NCBI RefSeq assembly: GCF_000143535.2
Contig: NC_037310.1
Coordinates: 1,674,001 to 1,738,000, forward strand
Length of the DNA: 64,000 bases
DNA from: Botrytis cinerea B05.10
Lineage: Eukaryota; Ascomycota; Leotiomycetes; Helotiales; Sclerotiniaceae
Reading direction: 5' to 3'
Part shown: one piece after another, positions 38,761-49,270 of the stretch
Position numbering within the stretch: the stretch's first letter is position 1
Layout of the letters: every line of letters begins with the position of its first letter
Translations under genes and position numbers: made by a program
Notes under the pieces: generated by a model
Database searches by the model: none
The model's input: the letters and a program-made list of their open reading frames with translations, nothing else
What the model was told of the DNA's origin: nothing

Positions 38761-39600
38761 GTCTCATGCGTATGAAGCCATGGGAGCTCTGAAGAAATAA
38801 ATTGTTGGATAAGATATTTGGTAACATGTTAAACAATAGTTCTGTTTATTTGGCGTACGTCCGCATGTACTGGAGATGAGTTTTATGTATTGAAAATGAG
38901 GGACTAGAACAGCACATGATTTGTAAGAATTTTCAAAAGTGATGATTACGCCAATTTGAGCTTGTATAGAATTCGGGGCCAAGGTGTAAATAGTACACTC
39001 ACAGCAAATAAGGCATGAGCTGCAGTTGCATTATTATTCAATTGCACGTCATAAAAATCGTTCAAGGGGAACACAAGCTGACGCAATTACCTGTTGGTTG
39101 TATCATTCGCTTATGTATGAGGGGTTTAGTAGGCGAGTTACGGTCCTCTAACTAATTCGAGGACAAGTCTTACGTCGTAAGTCTTAAGCAAGCCAGTGGT
39201 CTACTCAATTAACAATTTATCGGGCTAATCGATGACATTCGTATAGTTTTTGTTTTGAATCAACCTTCTAATTTGAAACGACCACAATAGATGAGAAAAT
39301 ATTCATTCATTGTCTATATTCAATTGCAAATGGATACTCTCACATGTAGGAGAAAATCGCATTTTGTGGCGTTACGAGATGACTGCAGCCACAATTGAAG
39401 TGTGGAATTTGTGGCGCAATCTCCTGCAACACCCCGCCATTCGTACAGACATAGTAGTGATCGACAATTATATCCTGCTTTAAGATTTTGATGCATAATT
39501 ACGTCAGAAGAGATTGAAGACCTTAAGTCTATACACAATTCTCTACGACTTTCAATCAACTAGTATTTTACACTACTTTCTACTAGACTTAATCATTATC
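38761..39600. other. Intergenic DNA
   Basis: AT-rich spacer between two plus-strand genes. No gene, repeat array or RNA structure was seen. Confidence 0.55.
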
Positions 39601-40608
39601 ATGGGCTTATTCCGAAGTAAAGACAAAACTCGCCTTGAACCGCCTCTAACGACACTCCCAACTCCTCCAGACGATGAAAGTAGGGTCTTGAACAATCGCA
39701 ATAATGATTCCTTTAGAAGTAGCAATATCTCGAGCGCAGATACTCGAATAAACCAAGCTCAAAATCAAAATCCTGGAACCACAACGACAACTACAACGAC
39801 AACTACCACTAGTGAGTATCTAAAACTAGATCTATTCAATGACTAAACACAAAACTGATATGGAGAAGCGACCACAACAGTCCGTAGTGATGGTTCAACT
39901 CAAGTTCATACTCACCCATATGACCCTTCAATCGACCCTCCTCCTGCATCCTCAACTACTTACGCATTAAATGAGCCACCTGTTCCACCAATTGGAACCC
40001 CTCAACACACTCAAACACCAGTACCTTCCGAACCAGAACAGTCCCTCCGAAGATCAAGTACTGGTGGGGGTCGTGTAATTCCCGAACGTTCACCACTTCG
40101 AAATTCGAATCCCGTTCCCCCTCTCGTGATAGACCATGCTATGGACTCGAATTCTCCCAATCCCTCAAACATCGCCGGCACGAACACTAGCACCACAAAT
40201 GCTCAAATGAATTCACAGGCCAACCATGATATTCACGATCAGAACTTAACATCAAACACGAACACAACCAATCCGCCTAGACTGCCAATCAACGAGCAGC
40301 AAACGCCAAATAGTCCTACAAAACCTAACGTCAATTTTTCCCGCCCAGGAGGCAAACGAGAGAGTATTGCAAATGCTGCGAGAGGTATTCATGGAGCTGG
40401 AGAAGCGCTTAGGGGAAGTGTAAACTCGGCAATCGCAGGAGGACTTAGGGATCAAAAGGATCTCGAACAAAACCAGGCAATCAAAGAGCAGGGAATGAGA
40501 GAGTTTACGAATAGTGGCTTTAGAGAAAAGGCAGGGAACAGACTGAGGAGGAGAAGCGGAGGAATTGCGAATGGGAATCAGGCTGGGGTTGTGGGAGGGA
40601 GAGTTTGA
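39601..40608 (+). CDS. Conserved-looking orphan with poly-Thr tract, 316 residues
   Basis: Unrecognised protein. Exons are 39601-39811 and 39869-40608. The intron (57 nt, GTGAGT donor, GACTAAAC branch, AAG acceptor at 39868) falls inside a threonine run, so the spliced product has roughly 15 Thr in a row. The acceptor at 39865 would also keep frame and would change one or two residues. The first two thirds are Ser/Thr/Pro/Asn-rich and probably disordered. The last 90 residues look folded: F-S-R-P-G-G-K-R-E-S-I followed by G-I-H-G-A-G-E-A-L-R-G, then a charged helix ending in R-R-R. That tail resembles short fungal proteins I have seen annotated only as hypothetical. No signal peptide or membrane span. 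Confidence 0.78.
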
Positions 40609-41179
40609 GGGATCCGTGCGGTTGATGAGATGGACGGTGGATATAATGCGGCTGTAACATGAATGGTAAGTTTGTATCTATGGATTGGTGTTAAGGTTCT
40701 AGGCTGCGAGATTTGGGTGCGTACGAACGATATGCGTTGCACAACATGATATCCACTGTTTTAGTTCGCTTCAAGAATCAACAATATCTGGATGTATCAA
40801 TCACAACATTGACTCGGTGGATGTGCGCCTGTCAAATAATACTTGCCATTTTTTAAGAATGATCTATATCCAATTTTAATATAGAGCTATAAGATTGATA
40901 TATTTATGTGCATTATTGCGGTTCATTTCCAAGTGCTACTTACACTTCACAGATGTTTCTTCATTAAAATCGGCATACAAACCATTTCACGTGTTAAGAA
41001 AGGTATTTTGGGGGAAATCGTACATATATATTACTTACCAGAGCTGGATGTTGCCTTATCTGATCGAAGGACCTACCTGTCTTTTTTTTGTTTTTTGTTT
41101 TTTTTGGTCTCGCATTCATTCCTATCCAGTAGGAATCAATAACGAAAGGGGAAAAGAGATATGACTTACTTATGAAACC
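40609..41179. other. Intergenic DNA between convergent genes
   Basis: 3' flanks of a plus-strand and a minus-strand gene. Two T-rich runs lie near 41080-41107. No gene was seen. Confidence 0.5.
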
Positions 41180-41719
41180 TTATTCCTTCCTTGGAACTCT
41201 GACCCCGCGCTCCCATTCCCCCATCTTCCCGACCCATTCGTTCATCTTCGCCTTGAGCATCTCTTTCCTCTGTTGCCATCTCTCTTCCTCGGATCCCACG
41301 AAATTCTTATCCAAGTCCTCAGGCCCCATCCCCAAGGCCTTTGCGCAACGAGGGCAGGGAGGGGATTCATAGAGGGGTTGGAAAAGGACTTCAGGACAAG
41401 GAACTCGAGCTGTGAAAGAGAATTCGTGAGCAGGCTGAGGAGACCGAATACTCACTCGTCGAGCCAACTTTCCCAAACTGTTTCCCACACCCTTCAACGC
41501 GAAGCTGGCTGATCGTCGAAGCTTTGAACCAGCGTTTACGACTGCGGAGCTGGAAGTTGCTTGCCTGGAAAGGGTGGGCTTGGGAGTCGTCGGTCGACTT
41601 TCCTGATTCCATTCACAAATCTCTGAGTGTTCGATGAAGGTGGTGATGATGTGACCACAATGATAGTGGAATGTTTGTGTTGCTTGGCAGCTGGGAGTGG
41701 GGACTTCTTGTGCTGACAT
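41180..41719 (-). CDS. Orphan Cys/His-containing protein, 179 residues
   Basis: Single-exon gene of unknown function. The N-terminal part has C-Q-A-T-Q-T-F-H-Y-H-C-G-H (residues about 11-23) and a Cys at about 35; the C-terminal part has C-P-E-V-L-F and C-P-R-C-A-K. Those two halves could together form a zinc site. Between them is a Ser/Arg-rich basic stretch (about 45-95). The last 40 residues form a charged helix ending in R-V-P-R-K-E. No signal peptide is visible. The layout, an N-terminal C-G-H block and a C-terminal C-P-x-C block, recurs in fungal hypothetical proteins, but I cannot name a function. Confidence 0.72.
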   Translation of the reverse strand: MSAQEVPTPSCQATQTFHYHCGHIITTFIEHSEICEWNQESRPTTPKPTLSRQATSSSAVVNAGSKLRRSASFALKGVGNSLGKLARRVSIRSPQPAHEFSFTARVPCPEVLFQPLYESPPCPRCAKALGMGPEDLDKNFVGSEEERWQQRKEMLKAKMNEWVGKMGEWERGVRVPRKE

Positions 41720-43202
41720 GTTGAGATTGGTTCCTTGGTTAGTGATTGGTAGTGGTGTATGTTAGATGTAGAATCTTCCGGTGGATCTGGAGATGAAAGC
41801 ATAATAGCAGGACGTAGAGCTATTTATCGTCATGATAAGGCGTTGTTTCGAAATGGAGGTTTGGAATAATAGCATTGTTCGTGGAAATGAGAACAGGTAT
41901 TCGGCTCTAATAAGACAAAAACCATCGCAGAACAATAACGATTGTGTGTTACATTATTCGAACAAACGGTTCGAATCTTTTGCCGCTTTGTTTCTTTGCT
42001 ATTGACTCCCTTTCTTTGCTTTGAACATCGATATGACGACATACAAACGCGGTCGAGATTTAGGATTGGAAGATTATGGCAGATGGCACTCTAAGTAAGA
42101 TCAATTTGACGAGATTACCTCTGGAATTCGTGTTGGATAACAATGTATTATGGTATTTGTACAGTACATTGAGAATATGATGAAATAGCTTTACAACTGA
42201 CGACACGTTGTAGCTTATTGAACACTCATCTCGCATCTAACGAGACATGAAAAGTTCAAGATTTCCTTGTCTTTTGAACCACAGAACTAACAACTCTCAT
42301 TATAATTTAAATCTCAAATGGATCCACATGATTGCAAAACCTACAGGTATATCAAAAATGCGTCCCTCATATACAGTAAACCGAACAGGATTCCAGCTTT
42401 CTGCTCGCAAAACAGTCTAACCGACCAGTTTATGTTTCTAGGAGGACTTGAAATTGCCAGTCTAAACTAACTGAATGAGACACTAATAGCTCAAACTCTC
42501 ATCCGGATACTTTGAGTAATACAAGTTGTGATGAATGATATGTTGAAAGACGTTGATAACATTTGAAAGTGTATCTTAGATTGGATAATATTCACAAAAC
42601 GCCTGGAAAGACCTGGAAATTCTGGACCAGTGTAGGCTGACTTAATTCAAAAGAAATATAACAGACTCTATAGTTCGGACGATCTACTGGACAGATTGCC
42701 CACGCCAGGGGAGATGTTAGACCACATGGCTTATACACCACAAGTAGACGAAGAAGTCCCGAGGCAATATGATATAAAATATCATAAAACATCTATTTCA
42801 CGTAGCCTTTATTTAACCCTTCACTCGGTCCACTTTCTAATCACCTATCTCGAACATTTACTAGAAATAGAGCCCGCAGAATGTTATTATCATACAATCA
42901 CTAAGTTATTAACATTTTTATTATATACGCTGTGCTCAAAATTTTATTTTATTTTACTACTGTTCCCACCTGGGAATTTCTTGCACCGATCGAAAAGGAA
43001 TGACTTTGGGAAAAACAACTAAGAAAAATCTATCTATCTATATACTAGAAATAACTTAAGAAAAGTGACTGAAAGAGTGGCTGTAGGAAATTGACTCAAG
43101 GAAATTGATAAAAGGAGTGGCTTTAGAAAAGAGAAGCGTATATATACCAGCACAAAAGGAAACAACCGTAGGAACACTCCTCTGACTTACCGCTTTCTAA
43201 TT
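41720..43202. other. Intergenic AT-rich DNA
   Basis: 1.5 kb between two minus-strand genes, containing the promoter of the 41719 gene. Sequence 42773-42790 has TATAAAATATCATAAAA-type A/T runs. No gene was seen. Confidence 0.5.
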
Positions 43203-44237
43203 CTAATCCTCAACCACAACGACAATTCTCCATCCTTCAGGAACGTCCACTCTCAATCCCTCTCCCTTTTTCGGCTCCGGAACTCTAACTTCCTTTCTCG
43301 CATAATCGTAGCCGTACTCTGGGTCTCGATAGCTAGGTCTCGGGCGAGATTCGTAGATTTTGGGATCTTCATGTCTGGAGCTTCTAGGGGGTTCGTGCTT
43401 GGGACGAGATTGATGTCTTTCGTCTGGACCATTTTGTCTGTGTCTAAGACGATCTTTAAGACGTTCTTCTTCTTCTCTCCGTAATCTGATATGATCTAAT
43501 ACTTCTTTAGCCCTCAAAGTCTCTTCGTGATGTCTTCTAAGTCTTTCCTTCTTGAGTTCTTGTTTTGCTCGAAGATCCTCTCTAATTCTTTCTCTGTCTT
43601 CTCGTTCTTCTTCCATCTTACTTAGTTTCTTGGCACGTGTGCGGCTAGAAGATGAGTATGGGAACGAAGAAGATTTGTAAGATTCGGGTTGATATCTTGG
43701 TCGTGTGGGAGGAGGAGGTGGTGATCGGGCTCTAGGGCTGTAGTACTGATCTGAGGATGGATAAGGAACATGAGGCCTGCGATATTCTTCCCTCTCCGGG
43801 GAAGGAGCTTTGCGGCTATAGCGAGGTTGTTGAGGCTTATCATCCCTGGTATTTCGAGCAGCTCGCTCCGCTCGCTTTCGGGCACAATATTCTTCTGTCG
43901 AATCTGTATGAGGAACTGTTGGTCTGCGATAACTCTCTCTTTCATAGGTAGCTTGTGGTTTGTGACCATCCCTGTACGATTTGGAGCTAGATTGCCAATG
44001 GACAGACTCAGAGGATGGAGATCTCGCACGAGATCTCTCCTCACGTTTGTAATCATAATATGGTTCCTGACAAGCTTCATACTCTTCAATCTCAGATTCA
44101 TACTCAGAGTCGGATTCTAAATCAAGAGTAGCTAGCTTATAGAAAGTCTTTGGGCTAACTCTCTCGTCTTCAATTGATGGAGGAGGTTTTTCGCCGTTGT
44201 CGGTGTTGTATACCGGAGCTTGGGCTTTGTATGACAT
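43203..44237 (-). CDS. Highly charged Arg/Glu/Ser-rich protein, 344 residues
   Basis: Unrecognised protein; start taken at M-S-Y-K-A-Q (44237), with an in-frame alternative at 44309. Residues about 50-60 are acidic (S-D-S-E-Y-E-S-E-I-E-E-Y-E). The middle is rich in R, S, P and Y with many S-P sites. Residues about 210-275 form a strongly charged R/E/K/L heptad region likely to be a long helix or coiled coil. The protein ends with a short ordered-looking segment, G-L-R-V-D-V-P-E-G-W-R-I-V-V-V-V-E-D. The style recalls RNA-processing or scaffold proteins but there is no RNA-binding domain. The gene is transcribed away from the sequence at 44.3-44.9 kb, in the same direction as the larger gene upstream. 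Confidence 0.68.
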   Translation of the reverse strand: MSYKAQAPVYNTDNGEKPPPSIEDERVSPKTFYKLATLDLESDSEYESEIEEYEACQEPYYDYKREERSRARSPSSESVHWQSSSKSYRDGHKPQATYERESYRRPTVPHTDSTEEYCARKRAERAARNTRDDKPQQPRYSRKAPSPEREEYRRPHVPYPSSDQYYSPRARSPPPPPTRPRYQPESYKSSSFPYSSSSRTRAKKLSKMEEEREDRERIREDLRAKQELKKERLRRHHEETLRAKEVLDHIRLRREEEERLKDRLRHRQNGPDERHQSRPKHEPPRSSRHEDPKIYESRPRPSYRDPEYGYDYARKEVRVPEPKKGEGLRVDVPEGWRIVVVVED

Positions 44238-44935
44238 GATGTCTCGCTTTTGCTTGCTGATATCTGTATATAGATGTAAAATTAACGAAATTTTGGAATT
44301 GGTTCGCAAGCTGATTGATGCGATATGCGTATTGAGAGATAGTGAAAGATGCAGAGAAAATAAAATAGGGGAAATGAAAAGTTTAAATACGTCACTGTCG
44401 TGTTGTATTAAGTTGTTTCAGTGTTGTCAACAGCCAACAATAAGATCCGAGACAAAGAATCACCGTAGATGTTTGTCTGGAATAGAGTGGGAATAAACGA
44501 ATAAAGAAAGCAGAGTGTAAGAGACAAAGAAGAACATCAAAGAGTTAGTCGTCGGCAGCCATTCGAATGCTCAACTAATCCACCAAGCAAGCATCTTCAT
44601 CTCATACTGGGAATTGTATCAGATCGCACGAAGGCTAAAAGTGTACTACCAAATCTCTCATATTGAAATTTATTGTATTAGACTAGATTATCGGGTATCA
44701 TTAATGTATTAAAAGTGTTCTTTCCAATTATGCTGACAAAAGGAACTTTTTCCCGAGTCCATCCATCCATGCACCCTATTCATCCATAGCCCTTTTGTTT
44801 CCAAACCCATTGCTCCACTTGTGAAACCCGGCATATCACACAAAATATTATATTCCCTCACTGCTCCGTTGTTGATGTGAAATTCTTCAACTCGCAGGTT
44901 CTTCTTCTTTGCAATATCCAGGATTGTAACACCAT
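44238..44935. other. Intergenic DNA
   Basis: 0.7 kb between two minus-strand genes, holding the promoter of the 44237 gene and the 3' flank of the MTC4-like gene. No further gene was seen; the frame at 44709-45083 overlaps the MTC4-like coding sequence in another frame and is a shadow. Confidence 0.5.
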
Positions 44936-47900
44936 TTACAGCCAAAATAGCCATCTCACAGCCCCCACCGCACCCCTCCCAATCCCCATGACAACCCTGC
45001 ACAACACAACCATAAACCAAACATACCACATTACTCCCACCAATGCCCATTCCACCAGAACCCACCCTCCTCTCCTCACCCATCTCAACCTTCTCCTCCT
45101 TCTCCGGATCATCTTATCCATGCTAGCCGTCAACTTGTTGACTTCCAATATCTGACTAGTGACCAAATCTTTAGAGACCTCATCCGCCTCATCTGCTGCC
45201 TTTCTTGCCATTGGAGTTAAATTATCCACTAGACGACTATGTAGAGCTCCCATATCATTCAGAAGCGTTTGAATAGTATTCATGGAGAAATTTTCTTGAG
45301 ATTTTTGCCATAATTGTGCTGAAAGTTGAATGTCGTCCCTAATGATGTTCGCAGCTAATATATGCTGTTGTGATCTTGGAACTGAAGGAAGAGACTTATT
45401 GGTGAGAGAATCGATACCTTTGTAGCATTTCCCCTGCACAGTTCGAAAGTCTATTGGTTCCGCAGCTTGACGTGTAAGGTACATTGACTTGACGCCAGAC
45501 GAGTAGAGACGCGTTTTAACGTATGCAATGTCGCGTCTTGTCACGAGGCCACGATGACTTGATACTCCACTGTCAGAGTGACTCCAACGACGATTTATAT
45601 CAAGTGAGGGGCGTCTATTATTATTCGCTTTGATGTGTGACAAGCCAGTTACAAACATTGTATCGCCCTGGTGGCCAGGATATCCGAGTATGGCATTAAG
45701 CCGAGCGTCCGCGTTACGAACACCTCGAGCATAGCTCCCTTTGCGAGTCGAGTTATCGGAGACATCAGAATCGTGTTGGTTTCCTCCTGGAGATGATGCA
45801 GGTGAAACGCCGTCTATTTCGATTCTTGGAGGAGGTTCGAGTTTTGAGCTGGATACATTTTCAACATCCGAAGGTTCTGCTTCAATGACTGCTTCTGCTT
45901 TACGACTTTGTGTGGATCTTCCGCGATTTTCCATAGGCGACTTGAATGAAGGCATGTCATTGAGATAAGTTGGAATCGATTTATCATGTGGTACTTCCAC
46001 ATCTACTGATCTCGAATCTTGCCTATCCAGAATAAGCATCTTTTCGTTTTCGCGCACCGGCGTGCGGAAATCCTCTATGTCGGATTCATCGGTTGAAGCA
46101 GTAGAATTGTTCCAATCCTTTTTCCATAAAAATTCGCTGACTCTAGCAACAGGTCCACGAGAGCCCTTGAACAATCCTCGAATGCCAGATGGTTCATCAC
46201 CTTTGCCCCTCCGTAAGCTTGCCTGTTTCTTTAAAGATTTTGCACTTTCATCCGTGTCTCTCGATGTGAGTTTTTTCGTGGGGCTCAAGGACCGGTTGCG
46301 ACCATTAAGAGTTTCAGGATTGTGTTCTCTAGGATCAATTCTTGAATCTATGGAACCAATAGAGTCTATCGATAGGCGAGATCTATCTGGTTCGTATTCC
46401 ACACTACGATCTCTGCTGTGCTCACGAAACGGATTGATCTTGGACCTGACTCGTGACAAGGCCCGTTTTCTGTTTGGCGACGACCGGCGACTCCGAGGTG
46501 ATGAAAGGTCTAGTCCAATGCTAGGAACAAAATTAGATAACTTTGAGGCCCGTATTTGTGGAGAGTTGGGAGCAGTAGTATCAAGGCCATCCAAAGAGTT
46601 CCGAGGACTAACGCCCGGTACTTCGAGGCTTGGTCGTCCTGATGAGGTAGATATGAAAGGGTGTCTTTTCTTGATAGGTGAATCTTTGTTGATACCCTTC
46701 AGATCCGTCCTTTTTTGATACAAACTTATGCTCGAATCCGATTTCTCCCCACTGTTGAGTGGAGGTAGAATTGGTGTTTCAACGGCTGTAACGGAAACTT
46801 GTTTATCCAGCTTGTTAGGTGTCATCCAATTGGCATCACCAGATTCCTTCGCAAGCATTTCCAACATCTGTTTTTCAAGAATGTCCTTACCGTGATCATC
46901 TTGACTTTCATTCGTCCCACTGCGTCTTCGTTTTGAAAACCTTTTTATATGTTCACTGTCGGAGGAATCGGAACTAGATCTACTCCTAGATCTTAGAAAG
47001 CGGGAACGTTCGCGGCTTGCACTGTGTCTGCCATGTTGCGCATGCGTTGCGTCATGTAGTTTGTGTCGAACCTTGGAGGCTTTACTTTCCAGGTGCTTGT
47101 CTGAATCAACCTTAGAAGATCTGAACTCTGGAAGCTTAGTATCAATACGAAGGTCTACAGCCGAGTTCGATTTCTTGTGATGGGAACGATCCGGCGATTT
47201 AAGCATGTCAAAGTCATCGGGCTTGCGTGGGATAGATTGCCTAGGCTCAGGATTTCGAGGGAATATTGGTCGCCCATTTCGATCTTCAATCAGCGTCTTA
47301 TTGTCACCCTGTTCCATCCAGAAAATGTCTGCAAGCATATCCGCAGGACTAGTAACCCAGTCGATTCTGGGTCTTGCCAGTTTAGGGGCGGTTTGATTCT
47401 TACTCCCCGCAGACTGAGGTGATGTATGGGGAGAATGGCCTTCTTCTATAGATTTTGAGAATGGCGGAAGAGCTACATGATTTCCGCTGACAAAACTGTC
47501 ATTTAATGCAGCTTTTGAAACTTCATCAACCCACCATGAAACCTTGTGAACATTTCCGAATTCTTGTGCTTCCCCATCAATGGAAATCCGAGCTCGAGCA
47601 CGCACTTTTCTGTTCCTTATATACTGCAAAGGATTATACTGTCTGCCGAATATGCGATGTGGTTGTTCAGACGTTGAGCCTGGACTGCTATGCTGATTCT
47701 TCTCCACAGACCCGGGCTTCAATGGAGGGACATATTGTAACAATCGACGGTATTGGGCCATGAGCTCAATTGCCTTTTTAGCCTTCTCCGCTCTTGCTAA
47801 TGTAGATGAAGAGAATTGGTATTGGTAGGCAGTTTCGGATGCATCCAAAGCTATTGATAAAGGTCCATTTTTTATTCCCGATGAAAGGCGTGGAGAACTT

Positions 47901-48715
47901 GTGAGTGTCCTATCAATTCTGTCAGGCTTCGGTGAGATATTTCTGGACACTCTCCTTTGCTGTTGTAAATGGTGGCGTAGACTTCCTCCTGCCATCTCAT
48001 CTCTAAAGCCTACAGCACTCGAGGGCAATGGTGTAGAAGCATTACGTCTTGATGCGGCTCTTCTACTTTCACTAAGGTTCAGGGCCAGATTGACGATCTG
48101 GGCAGAATCAACATCAAGCCCGCTTGTAACAGGCTTCTCGGACGCATTCGTGCCTCGCCCATGATCGCTGTGCGGCGTCGCATTCTCATCAATTATATCT
48201 TCCTCTTCTATGGCATGGGTCGTGGGGGCGCTGGCCACATTGGAAGCCAGTGGACTTGGTACTATAGTACCATTACGTGATTGTCTCTTGCTCTGTTTTT
48301 TGTCCGCTGATTTACCTTTCACGTCGTGAAAAAATCCCCGATTGCGAGGTTGTTGTTCTGCGGTGGCCGTAGATAAGCCCTCTGCATTGCGATGGAATAG
48401 AGAATTCGATAATAGAAATCCTCCACCACTTCGACTCTTGTTGTGAGCCCTATGGTTGCTTCTGCCGTCCTTTTTACTTCGGTCCTCTATACCCCCATCC
48501 AATCCAACCTTTTGTTCATTGCCTTCTTCGTTCAAGGTACTTGTCGCAAAGCTATTTCGATTACTAACTGCCGTGCTAGATTCGCCTGTCTCGCTGCTGT
48601 CATTACTGTATCGTTGGGTTGAACTCGAATATGTGCTTGAAGTTGTTCGGCGTTCGATTGGTGAAGTGCTAGAGCTATTTCTTGTCGTTGCGTCGAGAGG
48701 GGGATAAGATGTCAT
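44936..48715 (-). CDS. MTC4: MTC4-like (maintenance of telomere capping protein 4), 1259 residues
   Basis: Single-exon gene. The product is mostly Ser/Arg-rich disorder with many S-P sites. More ordered blocks are residues about 290-420 (A-Y-Q-Y-Q-F-S-S-S-T-L-A-R-A, Y-N-P-L-Q-Y-I-R-N-R-K, V-S-W-W-V-D-E-V), a segment with I-D-W-V-T-S-P-A-D-M-L-A-D-I-F-W at about 450-470, and a helical region at about 1105-1210. The C-terminus has a polybasic R-R-R-R-R-L-R-W-V-R-R patch, then one hydrophobic tail-anchor-like helix (V-L-V-E-W-A-L-V-G-V-M-W-Y-V-W-F). This layout matches large filamentous-fungal proteins annotated as MTC4, named after a yeast gene found in telomere-capping suppressor screens; the molecular role is not known. 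Identification is from memory of the family, so the name is moderately certain. Confidence 0.75.
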   Translation of the reverse strand: MTSYPPLDATTRNSSSTSPIERRTTSSTYSSSTQRYSNDSSETGESSTAVSNRNSFATSTLNEEGNEQKVGLDGGIEDRSKKDGRSNHRAHNKSRSGGGFLLSNSLFHRNAEGLSTATAEQQPRNRGFFHDVKGKSADKKQSKRQSRNGTIVPSPLASNVASAPTTHAIEEEDIIDENATPHSDHGRGTNASEKPVTSGLDVDSAQIVNLALNLSESRRAASRRNASTPLPSSAVGFRDEMAGGSLRHHLQQQRRVSRNISPKPDRIDRTLTSSPRLSSGIKNGPLSIALDASETAYQYQFSSSTLARAEKAKKAIELMAQYRRLLQYVPPLKPGSVEKNQHSSPGSTSEQPHRIFGRQYNPLQYIRNRKVRARARISIDGEAQEFGNVHKVSWWVDEVSKAALNDSFVSGNHVALPPFSKSIEEGHSPHTSPQSAGSKNQTAPKLARPRIDWVTSPADMLADIFWMEQGDNKTLIEDRNGRPIFPRNPEPRQSIPRKPDDFDMLKSPDRSHHKKSNSAVDLRIDTKLPEFRSSKVDSDKHLESKASKVRHKLHDATHAQHGRHSASRERSRFLRSRSRSSSDSSDSEHIKRFSKRRRSGTNESQDDHGKDILEKQMLEMLAKESGDANWMTPNKLDKQVSVTAVETPILPPLNSGEKSDSSISLYQKRTDLKGINKDSPIKKRHPFISTSSGRPSLEVPGVSPRNSLDGLDTTAPNSPQIRASKLSNFVPSIGLDLSSPRSRRSSPNRKRALSRVRSKINPFREHSRDRSVEYEPDRSRLSIDSIGSIDSRIDPREHNPETLNGRNRSLSPTKKLTSRDTDESAKSLKKQASLRRGKGDEPSGIRGLFKGSRGPVARVSEFLWKKDWNNSTASTDESDIEDFRTPVRENEKMLILDRQDSRSVDVEVPHDKSIPTYLNDMPSFKSPMENRGRSTQSRKAEAVIEAEPSDVENVSSSKLEPPPRIEIDGVSPASSPGGNQHDSDVSDNSTRKGSYARGVRNADARLNAILGYPGHQGDTMFVTGLSHIKANNNRRPSLDINRRWSHSDSGVSSHRGLVTRRDIAYVKTRLYSSGVKSMYLTRQAAEPIDFRTVQGKCYKGIDSLTNKSLPSVPRSQQHILAANIIRDDIQLSAQLWQKSQENFSMNTIQTLLNDMGALHSRLVDNLTPMARKAADEADEVSKDLVTSQILEVNKLTASMDKMIRRRRRRLRWVRRGGWVLVEWALVGVMWYVWFMVVLCRVVMGIGRGAVGAVRWLFWL

Positions 48716-49270
48716 GTTTTTCTCCTGGCCTGGCTATCCGTATGTGCAGTAGCATCCAAGTTATGGGAAAATTGCTATCGCATGTTGGAAAATGGAAAGT
48801 ATAAGAGGCTGTCCAATAGCTGTTATTGAACGTTGTGCTTTCTGTTTTACAATCAGCAGATTAAGCTTTCACATGCCGGGAGAGATGATGATCCACAGCC
48901 ACAGAGTATACATTCGGTAGTTCTGACGCGAATTTGCTTTTACTGCTTCTGAAACCCGACCATGCCAGAAAAGTCATGAAGAGACCCCGTATTCAAGTCC
49001 TTTCAGGCCCTGGATACATGGTTATCACATGATCAGTCACCAAAAAGCATATAAAATAAATAAGTTTCACAAAGTCACAAAGCAGGTCACAAAAAATTAT
49101 AACAAGCCACACAGATTTATGTTTAACATTCATGACGATAAAAGAAAGATTGGCTAGTCTAATATCCACAGGTATAACCACAGTAATAAACCCCCAAATG
49201 CAGGTTGAAACTCCTTGTCCAAGCCATGAACGCCATACTTTTCTCAGCTACAGTAGCCACCATTATTCTC
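48716..49270. other. Intergenic DNA, promoter of the MTC4-like gene
   Basis: Spacer between two minus-strand genes. No gene or notable repeat was seen. Confidence 0.5.

Noticed and set aside
41963..41975. B-box-like GGTTCGAATC
   Set aside because: No A box or cloverleaf lies upstream at the right distance.
46062..46718. 218-codon plus-strand frame
   Set aside because: Antisense shadow of the Ser/Arg-rich MTC4-like coding region.
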